A stretch of DNA of 64,000 nucleotides from Enoplolaimus lenunculus (Eukaryota; Nematoda; Enoplea; Enoplida; Thoracostomopsidae): NCBI GenBank assembly GCA_030248215.1, contig JASANG010003904.1, positions 1-64,000 on the forward strand, given 5' to 3'. The notes under the pieces are model-generated. The model worked only from the letters and a program-made list of their open reading frames with translations, ran no database searches and was not told the DNA's origin. The position numbers and the translations under genes were made by a program. This document shows, piece after piece, positions 21,240 through 32,237 of the stretch (position 1 is the first letter of the stretch; each line of letters opens with the position of its first letter).

Positions 21240-24200
21240 ATGGGCAACTGTGCAGGAAAGCGAAAAGAAAAGGTATGTGTCCGTTTGCTTAAACTCTGTT
21301 CATATGTCGTTTTTGAGCAGCCCCTGTGTCCAAGATTGCTTAGTAGAAGGGTAAAAATTATTTCAGTACGTCGGGATAACAAAATTTTTCTAATATGGAG
21401 TTCTTTGAATGCAGTTGATGAACTTTTCGGTTCGGGTGGAAGGCGAAACTGTTCGTAGAATGGGTAGCGTACAACTCGTAGTTCCGGACTACAAACTTGA
21501 TTTTGGGATAATAGCATTGGTGCACTGTTCGTTTAACTCGATTGATTTACTCTATTTTAGTGGACAAACGTGACCGAATAAAATTTCGTAGTCCGCGAAA
21601 AATAATTAGTTTGCCGAGATGTAAGCCGTCCAATGGTCGCCCCTCCATTGGGAACTTTGGCGGTGGGCCGCTTCCGCGGGCGCTGCCCGTTCTTCGCTAA
21701 AGCAACAAATTTGCTTGCACTGGCGATCGTGTTGGTTAAATGTGTAAAAACGAATGCTTTATTGTTTCAGAAGGAACATGATTTGGAAAAACGAGGTAGG
21801 TAACAAACAAACAATATTATAAAAAATATAAGTTTCAACAATTACTATAATATTGAAAAAACCGTATAAAATGACAGAAGTAAAACAGTAAGAAATTTCA
21901 CAGACTAATAGCGTTGGTTGTACTAAAAACTACCATATGCTAGAGACCTACGCTGTAAAAATGGTGAGTCAAATTGACTCTATCGGAAATAGGCTTTTCC
22001 TGACTACACAAACTGAGTCAAAATTCTACTCCGCCGGAGTCAAATTCGACTCACTGAGCAGTGAATCGAATTTGACTCTGGCGGAGTTGAATTTTGACTC
22101 AGTTTGTGTAGTCAGAAAAAGCCTATTTCCGAGAGAGTCAATTTGACTCACCATTTTTTGAAGTGTATTTCTCAAAAATAAGTTGTGTTTGTTGCCTTTT
22201 CTACTCTATAACACTTATTAAAATTTGAATTTTTGTGCTATACACTGGCGTACAGACAAATTTTGATAGGGTGGGACTGCACTCTGCCAGGTCAGCATCT
22301 TGGGTTTCCGTTTAAAAGTAAACCTAAAATCGTTTAGCAGTGACGGATCACATTTTTTTCGTGTCATATATGAGGTTGACCACGCTCACCCAATTGGCTC
22401 CGACGCCGAATTCAAAGTTCTCTTTTAGGTACTCAAAATCTTGGGCATTACTGAGTAACTGGACCCTACCGCATAGTTTGCCGTGTGAGCACAACGTAAA
22501 GAAAATATCGGAAGCGAAAAGATAAACACTATTGTCTTCAACTCAAGGACAGAACGTCAGTTTCGAGTCTTTTTGGGTGTAGTAGAGCAAGCAAACGCTA
22601 GTAACCACACTTTAGAATGGGTTTTGAAAGGTCGCGAACGAACCGAAAGAGGACCTAAAAGTGCTTTGTTTCACTATTGAATCCTTTTGTAACAGTATCA
22701 AAACATTTTTCTTTATTTATAAAGTACGGGTTCTTAGTCAGCAACCGAAACCTACGCTCCGGTCAGTGTTTGTGTATTAATTGTGATGCTTTGCACAATT
22801 TAAACAACTTTTCGAAAAGTGACCAACGAAGAATACCGCGAGTGAGAATCAGACAAAATTTTGGCATCTAATGAAAATTATGACGCACCTATCGATTCCA
22901 AACAGGTGGGGGACGCGACCTCTGCCTCCCCCCCGCCATCCTCTCGGTACGCCACTGATGCTATATATGTATATATACATATATACATATGTAATGTTAA
23001 TAAATTGAGTTGAATTGAAAAAATTACGTAAAAACTTTGTTTATATATTGTGTTTTAGAGCTTCGCGTAATATTCAACGAATTCGATCTCGACAGCGATG
23101 GTTTTTTGTCCCAAACTGAACTCGCGCGTGCTCTTAAACGACTCGGGCTTGAGCCAACGTCACTTGAAATTAACGCCATGTTTAGCGCAGTTGATAAAAA
23201 TAAAGATGGCAAAATTGGATTTGAAGGTAAACATTATAAAATTTTTTTTTGGCTGAAATATCACATTTTATGCAGTATTGCAGGTGTAAAATTGAACTGA
23301 TACAATTTGAAAAACGGTTTTCAAAAATTAAAAATTTTTGACAAATATTTTTTCTTGATACGGCTAAAAATTTTCTAAAAGCGTTTGGTTTTTTTAGCTG
23401 TGAGAAAAAATGTCGCAAAGCATAAATGAGTTACGCGAACAGACTAGAGGGTCGTGTACACTTTTCCGCAGAACTCGGAAAATTTATCACTGACCCTCAG
23501 CACAAGAACACCGCCGCGATGTCCAAAATAAACTCTCAAAAAATGATTTCAAATGATTGATTTTAGTTTTTTTTGAGGTATTTACTTTTATTACGCTAAA
23601 TTTGATAGAACTCAATCGACAATCAATTTGTAAGAGATGATCTGGAACGGGTGCTGCAACGTTTCGGAGGAACTTTAAGCTGATTTTGCCAAATTTTTAC
23701 AGAATTTAAGCCAAAGTGTCGAAAAACATTATTAATTGGGAGTTTCAAAATTTTGCAGAATTCAAAATAGATAATGAATCAATTTGCCATAATTGGAGTC
23801 TGAAATTGGTATTTTTGCGTTTTTCACTGAGCTTTAAAATTTACTATGCCAAGTTTGCCGAGTTAAAACACATAAAGACTTAGATTTTCGATAAAAAAAG
23901 TTTCATCTAAAAAACGCCTCAGCTTACACTTGTAAAACAGATTGAATTAAATTTTGCCAAATTTGAAGGAGTTAATTGGCAAATTTGATCTGAATGAGTG
24001 CTTTAGTGTTTAGGTTAATCTTTAAAACTTTTATTTAAAATATTTTTTTTTCAGAATTCAAACAAATGATGAATCAGTCGCCGGCGTTGAGCAGCCTTCA
24101 GCACGCATTCAGACAGTTTGATCTTGACGGCGATGGTTATATCACTGAAGGTGAACTGCGTAAAGTGATCAGCCAACTTGGTCAAACCATACCAGACGCT

Positions 24201-27200
24201 GATGTTCGGGCGATGTTCGCAGCGGCAGACAAAAGCAACGATGGCAGAATTAATTTTGAAGGTTTAGTTTGGACTTGATATTTTCTGTGACAAAAAACTG
24301 CAGAACAGGCCGTAACCGCGGTATAAGCTGATTACTAAGCCTAAGCCTAAGCCAAAGCCTACGCGTAATAATGAGCGTTTACCTAAACCTAAGCAAAAAC
24401 ATTAGTCAAAAGTTTAACCTTACTCTATCGCAGTCGCGTAGGAAACGTTCCGTTCTCTCTAAAAGCTTAAACTAACTTGATTTAAGCTTTAAGCTAATCC
24501 ACAAAATTTAAACTAACTTTTTAGCTTAACTAAACTAAAAGGCAGGTTTATGCTTAATGTCATTTAAAATTTTACATATTTTCAGTTTAAGCTAAACTTA
24601 CTGAACTCATAGATACACGGCTGCACTTGTTGCTTAATCTAAAAATAAGTTTACTTAAAGTCGTGTTAAACTTAAAAACACTTTAGTTTAAGTAAACCTT
24701 AAAATTCAAGTCTAGTTAGTTTGTCCAGCCGTTTAAGTTTTACTCAAACTGATATTCAAGTTGAGTTAAGCTATAATTTAGATTTAAGTTTTTTGAGAGC
24801 TCCTGATTTTTACACGGGTCTCTTCGGTTAAGGCAATTATGCTAAGTTGGAGAGAGATGTCTGGGTACTTTGTTTACTTCGCCAACACCGGTTACTTTGA
24901 CAGATTGTGGTATTTCGGTCCAAATTACTTATGCTTCTATAGGTTTTGATAACTCTTGAATCAAACCATGTGCTTTACACCGATCTTATAACTGTTTACT
25001 TTATAGTTTCACTAATATAATGGTAGTGGTGGCAGATTTTAGTTTAAAGATAAAGCAAATTGGAATAATTTTCAAGCGGCCGGGTTAGAATATTTACAAG
25101 TCTTTTAGATGATTTTTTTCTTCCAACTACTTTTTTCATAGTTAGTCAGAAGATAACTTAGGGCCAGCTACTCGCTGCAGTGAGTATTTTATTTTTTAGC
25201 TTTAAAGATCAGGGGCGGAACGTTTTTGTGTGGGACTAGCTTAAGCTTTACACTAATTTTTTGCTTGGCTTAGGCTTAGGCGTAAGAATATGCTCCTAAT
25301 GCTGTTCCTCCTCTGTTCTTTACATTGACCAGTGTTTTAAACAATGTATTACAAATAAAAGCATAGTGCTTTCATCCACAGCAAATTTGCCCTGTTTAAT
25401 GCCGAGTTTTTGGTGTTTTTAAAATTTTTATCAACTACCATTATATATAATTGTGGACCAAGGTAGCGAAACATTTAATCATTAGGTTAAATATAATTTT
25501 TATCTTAGACTTAATATTTACAGTCTCTATCTAGGTCTACTGGTCGATTTAATATTGCCTTCCAACATTTTTTATACAACGTTCGGAGTAATGAATGCAG
25601 AATGGCGCCGTGTGAAACGTCAAACTTCGTCAGGGGGCTTTTTTTCTGGTTTGGATGGGGTGCGGCTTGGACCACCTAACCATGGCCTTGAAACATAAAC
25701 TTCTATTTATATTAGTTTCAGAATTCTCTCAAATGATCAAAAAAGTTTTCCGCTATTCATTTATATTTTTCAAAATTCTGTCAAATGACGAAACAAACGG
25801 TTTTAATGTTTAAACTTTTTAAGAAATCTTTCAAATGATGAAACAAATTTTTGTTATATTTTTGTAAAACCTCGCAAACGACATAAATAGAAATAGAAGC
25901 TGGAAATGCCCCACATTCGTATTTTGGGCAACATTCCAGCACTACTTTGTTTACAATATTTTCTTAGAACAGAAACATCATTGTTTATGTGAAAAGAAAA
26001 TTTGCATGCAGATATGGTTGTGAATTGGCGAACTTTTGCGTATTGCGCAACCGGCTGGTTGACTACTTTTAGTTATTTCTCACTTTTCAGAATTCGCTCA
26101 AATGATGAAACGGCATCCGTTAGTGTTGAATTTACGCGAAGTATTTCGACAATTTGACGTTGACAATGACGGCTACATATCAGAAGCTGAGCTTCGCGTG
26201 GTTTGCAGACAACTTGCAGTGAACGCTACTGAACGAGAGGTGTCGATCATGTTTCAAGCTGCCGACAAAAATGATGACGGAAAAGTTAGCTTTGAAGGTA
26301 AAGTTCGCAGAATATCCAATGGGTATACGGCGAAATTTTAAACCTCAAAAGCCCTAAGAATACTTAGAGGCCCACATGTATGCAAATTTAAACAAATTAT
26401 TCATTGAAACCAGAGTAGAGCACCAGGGATTAATTAAGGTCCCCCCAAGATGTTAAAGAAAGCGTTCCACCTCAAAAATATCACTTAGATTTCTTCACCC
26501 CTTGTGACTTTCATGATTGAGAATTATTTGGTATGCCTACTGAATGTCAGAGCTTATCCCAAAACCAAGATAACAGCTATTTTATCACAGCAACCGTTAC
26601 TCGATCTATTGATATGCATTGGACGTAGCACCTATCGGAATTTTACTAGCTGGAACGATAAAATATTAAGGTATACTCCTAAACTCACTCGGATAGTAAT
26701 TATTTAACCTTCCTTTTTTAAACTATCAAAGTTTTCGCTTCAATTGTAGACTAGAAAGCTTTAATTCAAATGGTTCCGGTCAGTTTTAAGGGCCAACACA
26801 TCCAACGTTCGTGTAACCGTTAATCTCGCAACATTTTGCGTGGCGAAACGTCAATTTCCAAACTAACAGACACTAGTTTTAGTAGTCTCACCTCAAACGA
26901 ATTGCAGTAGAATCAAATCGTGAAATATGATGCAGACTCCCAAAATTTTCTATTTCAGCCTATAAAGTTTAGCTGTTAGTTTAGTGTACTGCTCGCGTGT
27001 TAACGAATAGTGAAAAAACGGAAACGGGCAACGATTTTTTGCCCGAAACGGATATCCGGTTACTTACATCCTGTGTACTGCGGTTATTAGATTACTACTA
27101 CATTAATTGACGTGGTGTGTTTCGCACAAAGGGCTACTGGTAAAACAGATTTCGACGAGTGTTCCAGTATTATTGCTATATATTTAAACTACGATAGTTT

Positions 27201-28302
27201 TCATGGGTTTTCACAGAACTTTGGATTTAAGAATTACGTCCGATAAAAGTTTCGAAGGCGCGTTCCTGCCGTTACTAATTATAAATTTGTCTAAACCCCC
27301 GGACAAAAATTTCAACGGATGGTTTGACCTCTAAAACCCGTCTGACAACGCTATTGTTAATTTTTGCAAACTTATAACCGATTTCTAGAGTTGCTTGACC
27401 CTAAGGGTAAAACCAATACAAAGTTTGCAGTAGTAAATATCTCACCATAATCAACTGTTGGCCAAGTCGTGTATAAACCCTTATAAGAAAATTCTAGATG
27501 AATGGTAATGTGTGCACTTTTACAAACTTCAGAATTAATACAGGTCTGTAGCCAATGGGGCTCAGCCCCCTCCTAGAATTTTAACCCCGTTGAAAATTTT
27601 CAACCTTGCTTGTAAAGTCAACCGCTTTCAAAAGTCGCTTGAGCCTAAGTGTCACACCAATACAAAGTTTGCAGTAGTAAATATCTCACGATAGTCAACT
27701 GTTGGACAAGTCGTGTATATATGACGCCTTAGGGATGCGCTCCCCGACCGCCGGCGCCTGGCGGCAGCGTCCGGCGGCTCGCAGCGAGTATAGCGCAACC
27801 TTTATAAGAAAATTCTTGATAAATGGTAAACATGTGCACTTTTACAAACTTTAGAATTAATAAGCGTCCGGAGCCAATGGGGCTCAGCCTTCTCCTAGAA
27901 ATTTTTCAACCTTGCTTGTAACTCATCGAAACCCCTGTATGCCGCTCTCAAAAAATGTGTTGCCGTTATCAATGGGCACGGCTACGGGCATGAATTACTA
28001 TGGCGTTTGCAAGAAATTAAAATTCGTTTAGTTAACTGCTAGGTTCGTTGGGCTAAATCGTTATTTTTGAGTTATACCAAAGGCCGGAACAACCAAACCC
28101 ATGCCCACCACGTGAGGGCCCACAATTGATGGAGTTCCCGGCGTCCCCACCATGGAGTTTTGCGGGAACCCCATCTCTGCCTGCTCCCGGCACTGGTTAT
28201 ACCCTCATGAAATCAAATCTAGGCCACACCCGTGCTACTAAATACTATTCGTGATTGTTTTCAGAATTCAGTGCATTACTGACCGCTCGAAATTTCAAAT
28301 GA
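21240..28302 (+). CDS. Calmodulin-like protein with six EF-hands, six exons
   Basis: Exons by eye: 21240-21272, 21771-21795, 23059-23226, 24055-24261, 26091-26297, 28265-28302. All introns are GT-AG and the frame stays open for 225 codons plus TGA. The N-terminus, MGNCAGKRKEK, has Gly2 and Cys4 followed by basic residues, a typical myristoylation/palmitoylation and membrane-targeting signal. Six canonical EF loops follow at about residues 29-40, 65-76, 98-109, 134-145, 167-178 and 203-214 (for example DLDGDGYITEGE), all with Asp at position 1 and Glu at 12. Three exons each carry one EF pair, and the last four exons join within a Glu-Glu-Phe with identical phase. Exons 4 and 5 are both exactly 207 bp and align throughout. 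Likely a membrane-anchored Ca2+ sensor; the partner is unknown. Normal calmodulin has four EF-hands. Confidence 0.88.
21951..22165 (+). mobile_element. TA-flanked foldback MITE with GAGTCAA arrays, copy 2
   Basis: TA at 21949-21950 and 22166-22167 borders the termini CGCTGTAAAAATGGTGAGTC and GACTCACCATTTTTTGAAGTG. Internally it folds back like the copy at 11103 and contains four TGAGTCA/TGACTCA heptamers. It sits in intron 2 of the EF-hand gene. Confidence 0.8.
22964..22993. repeat. TA/TATACA-rich microsatellite
   Basis: ATATATGTATATATACATAT-type simple repeat in intron 2 of the EF-hand gene, just after a degraded element that ends GGTACGCCACTG. Confidence 0.8.
23693..23790 (+). repeat. Decayed copies of the exon 4 acceptor in intron 3 of the EF-hand gene
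   Basis: The true exon 4 begins TTTTTTCAG|AATTCAAACAA then ATGATGAATCAG at 24055. Upstream, TTTTGCAG|AATTCAAAATAG then ATAATGAATCAA occurs with its exon-like start at 23759, and a weaker TTTTTACAG|AATTTAAGCC at 23703. The similarity spans the splice site and the first 20-25 exon bases only. Confidence 0.6.
24299..24462 (-). mobile_element. TTAGGC-core MITE, family A, reverse orientation
   Basis: GCAGAACAGGCCGTAACCG opens it and GAAACGTTCCGTTCTCTC closes it, with CCTAAGCCTAAGCC inside. It is a degraded copy in intron 4 of the EF-hand gene. The AT-rich stretch after it (24465-24800) repeats TTTAAGCTTAA/AGTTTAAG words and may be an older relative. Confidence 0.6.
25201..25330 (+). mobile_element. 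TTAGGC-core MITE, family A, short copy
   Basis: TTTAAAGATCAGGGGCGGAA at the left and CTGTTCTTTACATTGACC at the right, with a single short core (GCTTAGGCTTAGGCGTAAG). Intron 4 of the EF-hand gene. Confidence 0.75.
25712..25880 (+). repeat. Tandem decayed copies of the exon 5 acceptor in intron 4 of the EF-hand gene
   Basis: The true acceptor at 26091 reads TTTTCAG|AATTCGCTCAAATG then ATGAAACGG. Three or four units spaced about 50 bp resemble it: GTTTCAG|AATTCTCTCAAATG at 25722, TTTTCAA|AATTCTGTCAAATG near 25774, TTTTAAG|AAATCTTTCAAATG near 25824, and a poor one near 25866. The second and third also continue with a GAAAC-like match to the exon. Confidence 0.7.
27392..27914 (+). repeat. Direct repeat of about 220 bp, second copy interrupted by a GC-rich insert
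   Basis: The block 27392-27618 (ACCAATACAAAGTTTGCAG...TTCAACCTTGCTTGTAA) recurs at 27638-27914. The second copy is split by about 75 bp (27723-27797) that is very GC-rich (GACCGCCGGCGCCTGGCGGC). Related fragments lie near 31000-31135 and 29606-29640. It occupies intron 5 of the EF-hand gene. Confidence 0.65.
28079..28195 (+). mobile_element. MITE with GGCCGG-type ends, in intron 5 of the EF-hand gene
   Basis: AAAGGCCGGAACAACC at the left and CTGCTCCCGGCACTGG at the right. It shares the CCCCACCATGGAGTTT-like interior (CCCCACCCTGGAGCTT) with 10598-10782. It ends only 70 bp before the last exon. Confidence 0.6.
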
Positions 28303-28416
28303 TCCAACAGACAGATCAGGCCTCGTTTTATTGATAATATATGTCGTATTTATATTATGTATATTGTTTGCTTTGTGTCTTCCAAAATGTAGTATCATCT
28401 CTATTTCTTTTACTAA

Positions 28417-28422
28417 AATAAA
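28417..28422 (+). terminator. Polyadenylation signal of the EF-hand gene
   Basis: AATAAA 115 bp after the stop codon at 28300-28302. It is the first canonical signal downstream. Confidence 0.5.
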
Positions 28423-28532
28423 ATCAAATCGCTTTTCAAATTAATTTAGCTGTCAATGGTTGATTATTCTCAGTTTTCAGATGTTGCTCGATGAATCATT
28501 CTTTGCTTGATATCCTAACTGCAGTGGCGCAT

Positions 28533-28702
28533 CTCAGGGCCGGAACAAGCACCCCACACCCCCATTTGGGGGGTACTCGAACCAATTGAAACAAAACACA
28601 TCCGAAATTTTAAAACGCGTCTGGTTTCTCGCTCGCAAATTTCGAGGCTCCCATCCTGGTTTTTGGCGGGGAGCCGCCATCCTTGTCTGATCCGGCACTG
28701 GC
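28533..28702 (+). mobile_element. MITE with GGGCCGG-type ends
   Basis: CTCAGGGCCGGAACAAGC at the left, TTGTCTGATCCGGCACTGG at the right, and the shared interior AAAACGCGTCTGGTTTCTCG. It directly abuts the TTAGGC-core element that follows. Confidence 0.7.
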
Positions 28703-28896
28703 AGTTACAGTAGTATAAGCATTTTCCTAAGCCTATAGCCTAAGCGTAACAATAGTATAAGGATTTTCATAAGCCTATAGCCTAAGCGTAAGAATGAGCT
28801 TAGATCTAAGCCTAGCCAAAAATTAGTCTAAAGCTTAAGCATACAATATTGGAGTCAAGCAGAAAACTGTTTCGTCCATGTTCCTTTATGTGGGCC
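28701..28896 (-). mobile_element. TTAGGC-core MITE, family A, reverse orientation
   Basis: CAGTTACAGTAGTATAAGCA leads into CCTAAGCCTATAGCCTAAGC and ends TTCGTCCATGTTCCTTTATG then TGGGCC. The module ATAAGCATTTTCCTAAGCC is repeated once as ATAAGGATTTTCATAAGCC. Confidence 0.7.
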
Positions 28897-29984
28897 CCAT
28901 TCTTTAATATGTAAAGTCCGAATGTTTTCAAAACGCGGAAAGTATCAAATTCGACTGGACTCAGTGTTATAAAATGTTTAAGTGATGTTGGGGTTAATGT
29001 ACGACCTCATTTTGCATAATAAACTGCCTGTCAAAGTAGTATAACACAAGATAAGACCTTTTTGAACTCAGAGGACAGGAATAATCTTTGAAAATAATGA
29101 TATTTAATGAAACTTTAGTAACAAAAATTGTAGCTATGTAATTATTCTTGACCATGTTGCATTTTAGTGCCCTTAAAATAATCAACTGACGAATTTTTTC
29201 CACACATCCTGTAATTGGCAAGAAAATATGAATTCATTAATGGGTGTGGACAGGCTATCTGTTCTACGGGGCAATTACCCGGTGGGTTGCTCCAAATATT
29301 GACCGTTCAACAAAATGAAACAATCTCGGTTATGGTTATGTTTGTAAATAGTCAGTGATGAGTCGATTTATACCAAAATGTCAGTGCCAATTGTTTTAAT
29401 ACCAGCCCTCTGCTTTTGTTGCTGACGTCTGAAAATATTTTAACTACTCGCAATTTACATGCCAAAATTTCGGATTGTTGTTTTAGTTGCCCTCAGATAT
29501 TATTTAGGAAAACTAAAGGATGGCGAAGTGGCACGCTTGTAGCCGACTCACCATGCTTGGACGGCTAAAAAATTATTCAGATGAGCATGCAAGAGTTTTC
29601 GTTGACTTACAAGCAAGGTTGAAAATTTCTACAAGGAATTGTAGCAAAAAAAGATTCAGTTTGCAATCAAATGCTAAAACGCATTTTAAAACGATATTTA
29701 TATTTGTTTGCAAACATTAACCTTTTTCCACATATACCAAGACCTTTAAAACACATCTACAAGAACATTTGGCTTAAGACAGTCGGACGTTGCTAAGGTT
29801 TCCGTTAAAAAGGATATATAACTTCATGGCTAAGGCAATTTCATGCTCTTTGAATTCAAAACGTTATTTTAAACTGGTTAACAGGGTTATGCTCTTGTAA
29901 CCAGAAATTTAGGTCAAAACGTAACCCCTACGGCCGTACGGCTTGAGTTAGTTTTTGGAACGCTATGAATTTGCGCTTATCAGG

Positions 29985-30240
29985 ATGTGAGACATGCTTG
30001 TCAGTGTATATATGCAAAAGCGTTGCACAATAGTTTGATTGAACGTAGCATACGGTTGACATATATAGGCGGCAATAAATGCTGTTAGAGAGGCGGGTTG
30101 CGTGGCGCAGCGGCCAAAGTGTTTGCCTAAGGATCCAAAGGACGCAAATTTGAAACCACACCATACATCCGCGTTTCTAGCTGTTTAGTTACAAAGGCCT
30201 GCAAGCCCCGACCGACGATACGTAGACTGATTATGCTATT
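29985..30240 (+). repeat. tRNA-bearing dispersed repeat (SINE-like), copy 2
   Basis: It aligns with 6060-6330: GAGACATGCTTGTCAG, GCATACGGTTGACATATATAG, GCGTGGCGCAGCGGCCAAAG (A-box-like), ATTTGAAACCACACC (degenerate B box) and CCGCGTTTCTAG. About 100 bp of leader with a TATATA word precedes the tRNA-like part. Confidence 0.6.
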
Positions 30241-32156
30241 CGCATAAGATTTAGAAGTTCCAGTAACAATTGGGCATATTTTCGTAGTTTGTCCTGGTTG
30301 TGATATAATTTTATATTACCGTTCCCTCATAAACGTCGCGTCACATGAGTTCAGCGTCGAAATTTTCAAACATTTCAACTCAACTGTTAATTGCAGGATT
30401 TGTTTTCGTCTTATTTTGAGTCTACAGTTTGACCTCGTTTAGTAGTGAGGCCGTTGACCTAAAAATATGTTTTCGATGAGACAATTTTGGTCAAAACAAC
30501 GCTTTCATTTGATTGGCTGAACTAATTGAAAAGTTTGTTCGATTCTTATTGGACAATATTTTTGGAAAGTTGCGACGACCAATGAAAATTTATTGCACGA
30601 TCAGCAAGGTGTGTTTAAACTTATGAAATTTTAACATTTTAAGGAATAATTGGGTAAAAAGTCATTTAAGTAATAAAATTTAGACACAAAAAAACTGGCG
30701 GTTTTCAAGAAAAGAATTGATCGACGGTCACGAGAGCTAAACAGAGTTTATTATTGAATTTTTCAACCTTACAATTTTACAAAGTTGTGAAAAATTTGTA
30801 ATATTCGCATACCAGCTCCACTGGATTCAAAAGTACAACTTTTGGTTTCTCAGATGCTTCGCTAGTTAGGTTTTCAACAATTGACGTTTGCATGGCGGAC
30901 GCAGCCTCCAGATTAGCATGACTATATATGGTACGAAATAAATTTGCTTAAAGCCTAAAGGATACAAACTCAATCCTGTACCCACAAGTTGGGTAGGGAA
31001 GGCCTGGCTCCTCCAGGAAAAATTTTGACCCCCCTAAAGAATTTTCAACCTTGCTTATAACTCATTGAAACCCATTGAATGCCCCTCCTGAATAAATTTT
31101 CAGCTCCTCGTAGCAAGGTCAGCTGGCTACGGGCATGTACAAAGCTTGTGGAGTTGGGAGAAAACACGACTGCGACCCGTGTCAAGAGCGCTCCTGCTAT
31201 GATGCTGGGGGGAGACAGAAACATTTTAACACGGATGTTGTCGGTTTCGCAAATTATAAGCGGGGAAAAAATCTAACAATCAAAATTTTTCTAGTGGCCG
31301 TTGATCCCCCCGGCCCCTTATGCTATGAGCCTATGAACTCAAAAGCTACTATGGTTTTTTCAAAAACAGTCTAGATTCAGGAACAAGGGGTTGCGTTTGT
31401 TGTAAAACCAAAAAATGCTTTGTGTTTCTGGTGTTTATAACTGAAAAGTGTATGAAAACCCATGAACAGAGTGAAAAAATGTAGGTTTAAGGTATAACGC
31501 ACCCCCACACCAACATTGGCCTCCTTGTCCCCATATCAGATCTATTTTATTTTTAATACTGTTTAAGCTAAATTTCATTGGATAAATCGGATCACGCAAT
31601 GTGATTGGCTGACGCCTTAAGTGAATTTCATTGGATAAATTTGGTCAAAACAACATTTTTGAGGACAATGACCTCAGTTGAACCGAAGCATTTAAAGTTA
31701 TCAGTTCTTGCGTTAAATTTCGTCAGTTTCGTTTCAACACTGGTTGATTGCGTCGTGTTTTCTCTCGCTTCTCGTGTTTAGTAGTCTTTATTTTACAAGT
31801 TTGCCATTAAATTTAAATTTTCATTTACTTAAAACCTTAACTTATCTGCTTAGTTGCACTATTAACTAATTTTAACTAAATGTAATGGCACAGAAATAGC
31901 AGCCTTACAAGTGCCCTATATGGTAGAATTACAGTTAGCATTTATATTTCAAATTATTTATAAAACAAAATACTCTCGTTCGTCAAAAAATAACTCCAAA
32001 GAATCTGCGAACAATCTATAATGGTAACCTTCATTTGATTAGGTCTAAACATGGTAGCCAATGCGTGTGATACGCTATAATCAGTATTGGCACAAGTTTG
32101 GCCTCTTCAGATGAAAACAACAATCTGACAGGTTTACACGTTCAGCAAATCATTCG

Positions 32157-32237
32157 GCATACCTTTATGAGTGTGTAACTGGGTCCATGGTCATGCAACG
32201 CCTTTACATGACTAGATGCACACTCATTAAGGTATGC
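32157..32237. repeat. Inverted repeat (hairpin), arms about 19 bp
   Basis: GCATACCTTTATGAGTGTG at 32157 and CACACTCATTAAGGTATGC ending at 32237 are inverse complements apart from a one-base mismatch, around a loop of about 43 bp. It could be a decayed foldback element; no target duplication is obvious. Confidence 0.7.

Noticed and set aside
29520-29610. GGATGGCGAAGTGGCACGC, resembling the start of a leucine tRNA
   Set aside because: An A-box-like word is present but there is no B box or T arm at the required distance.
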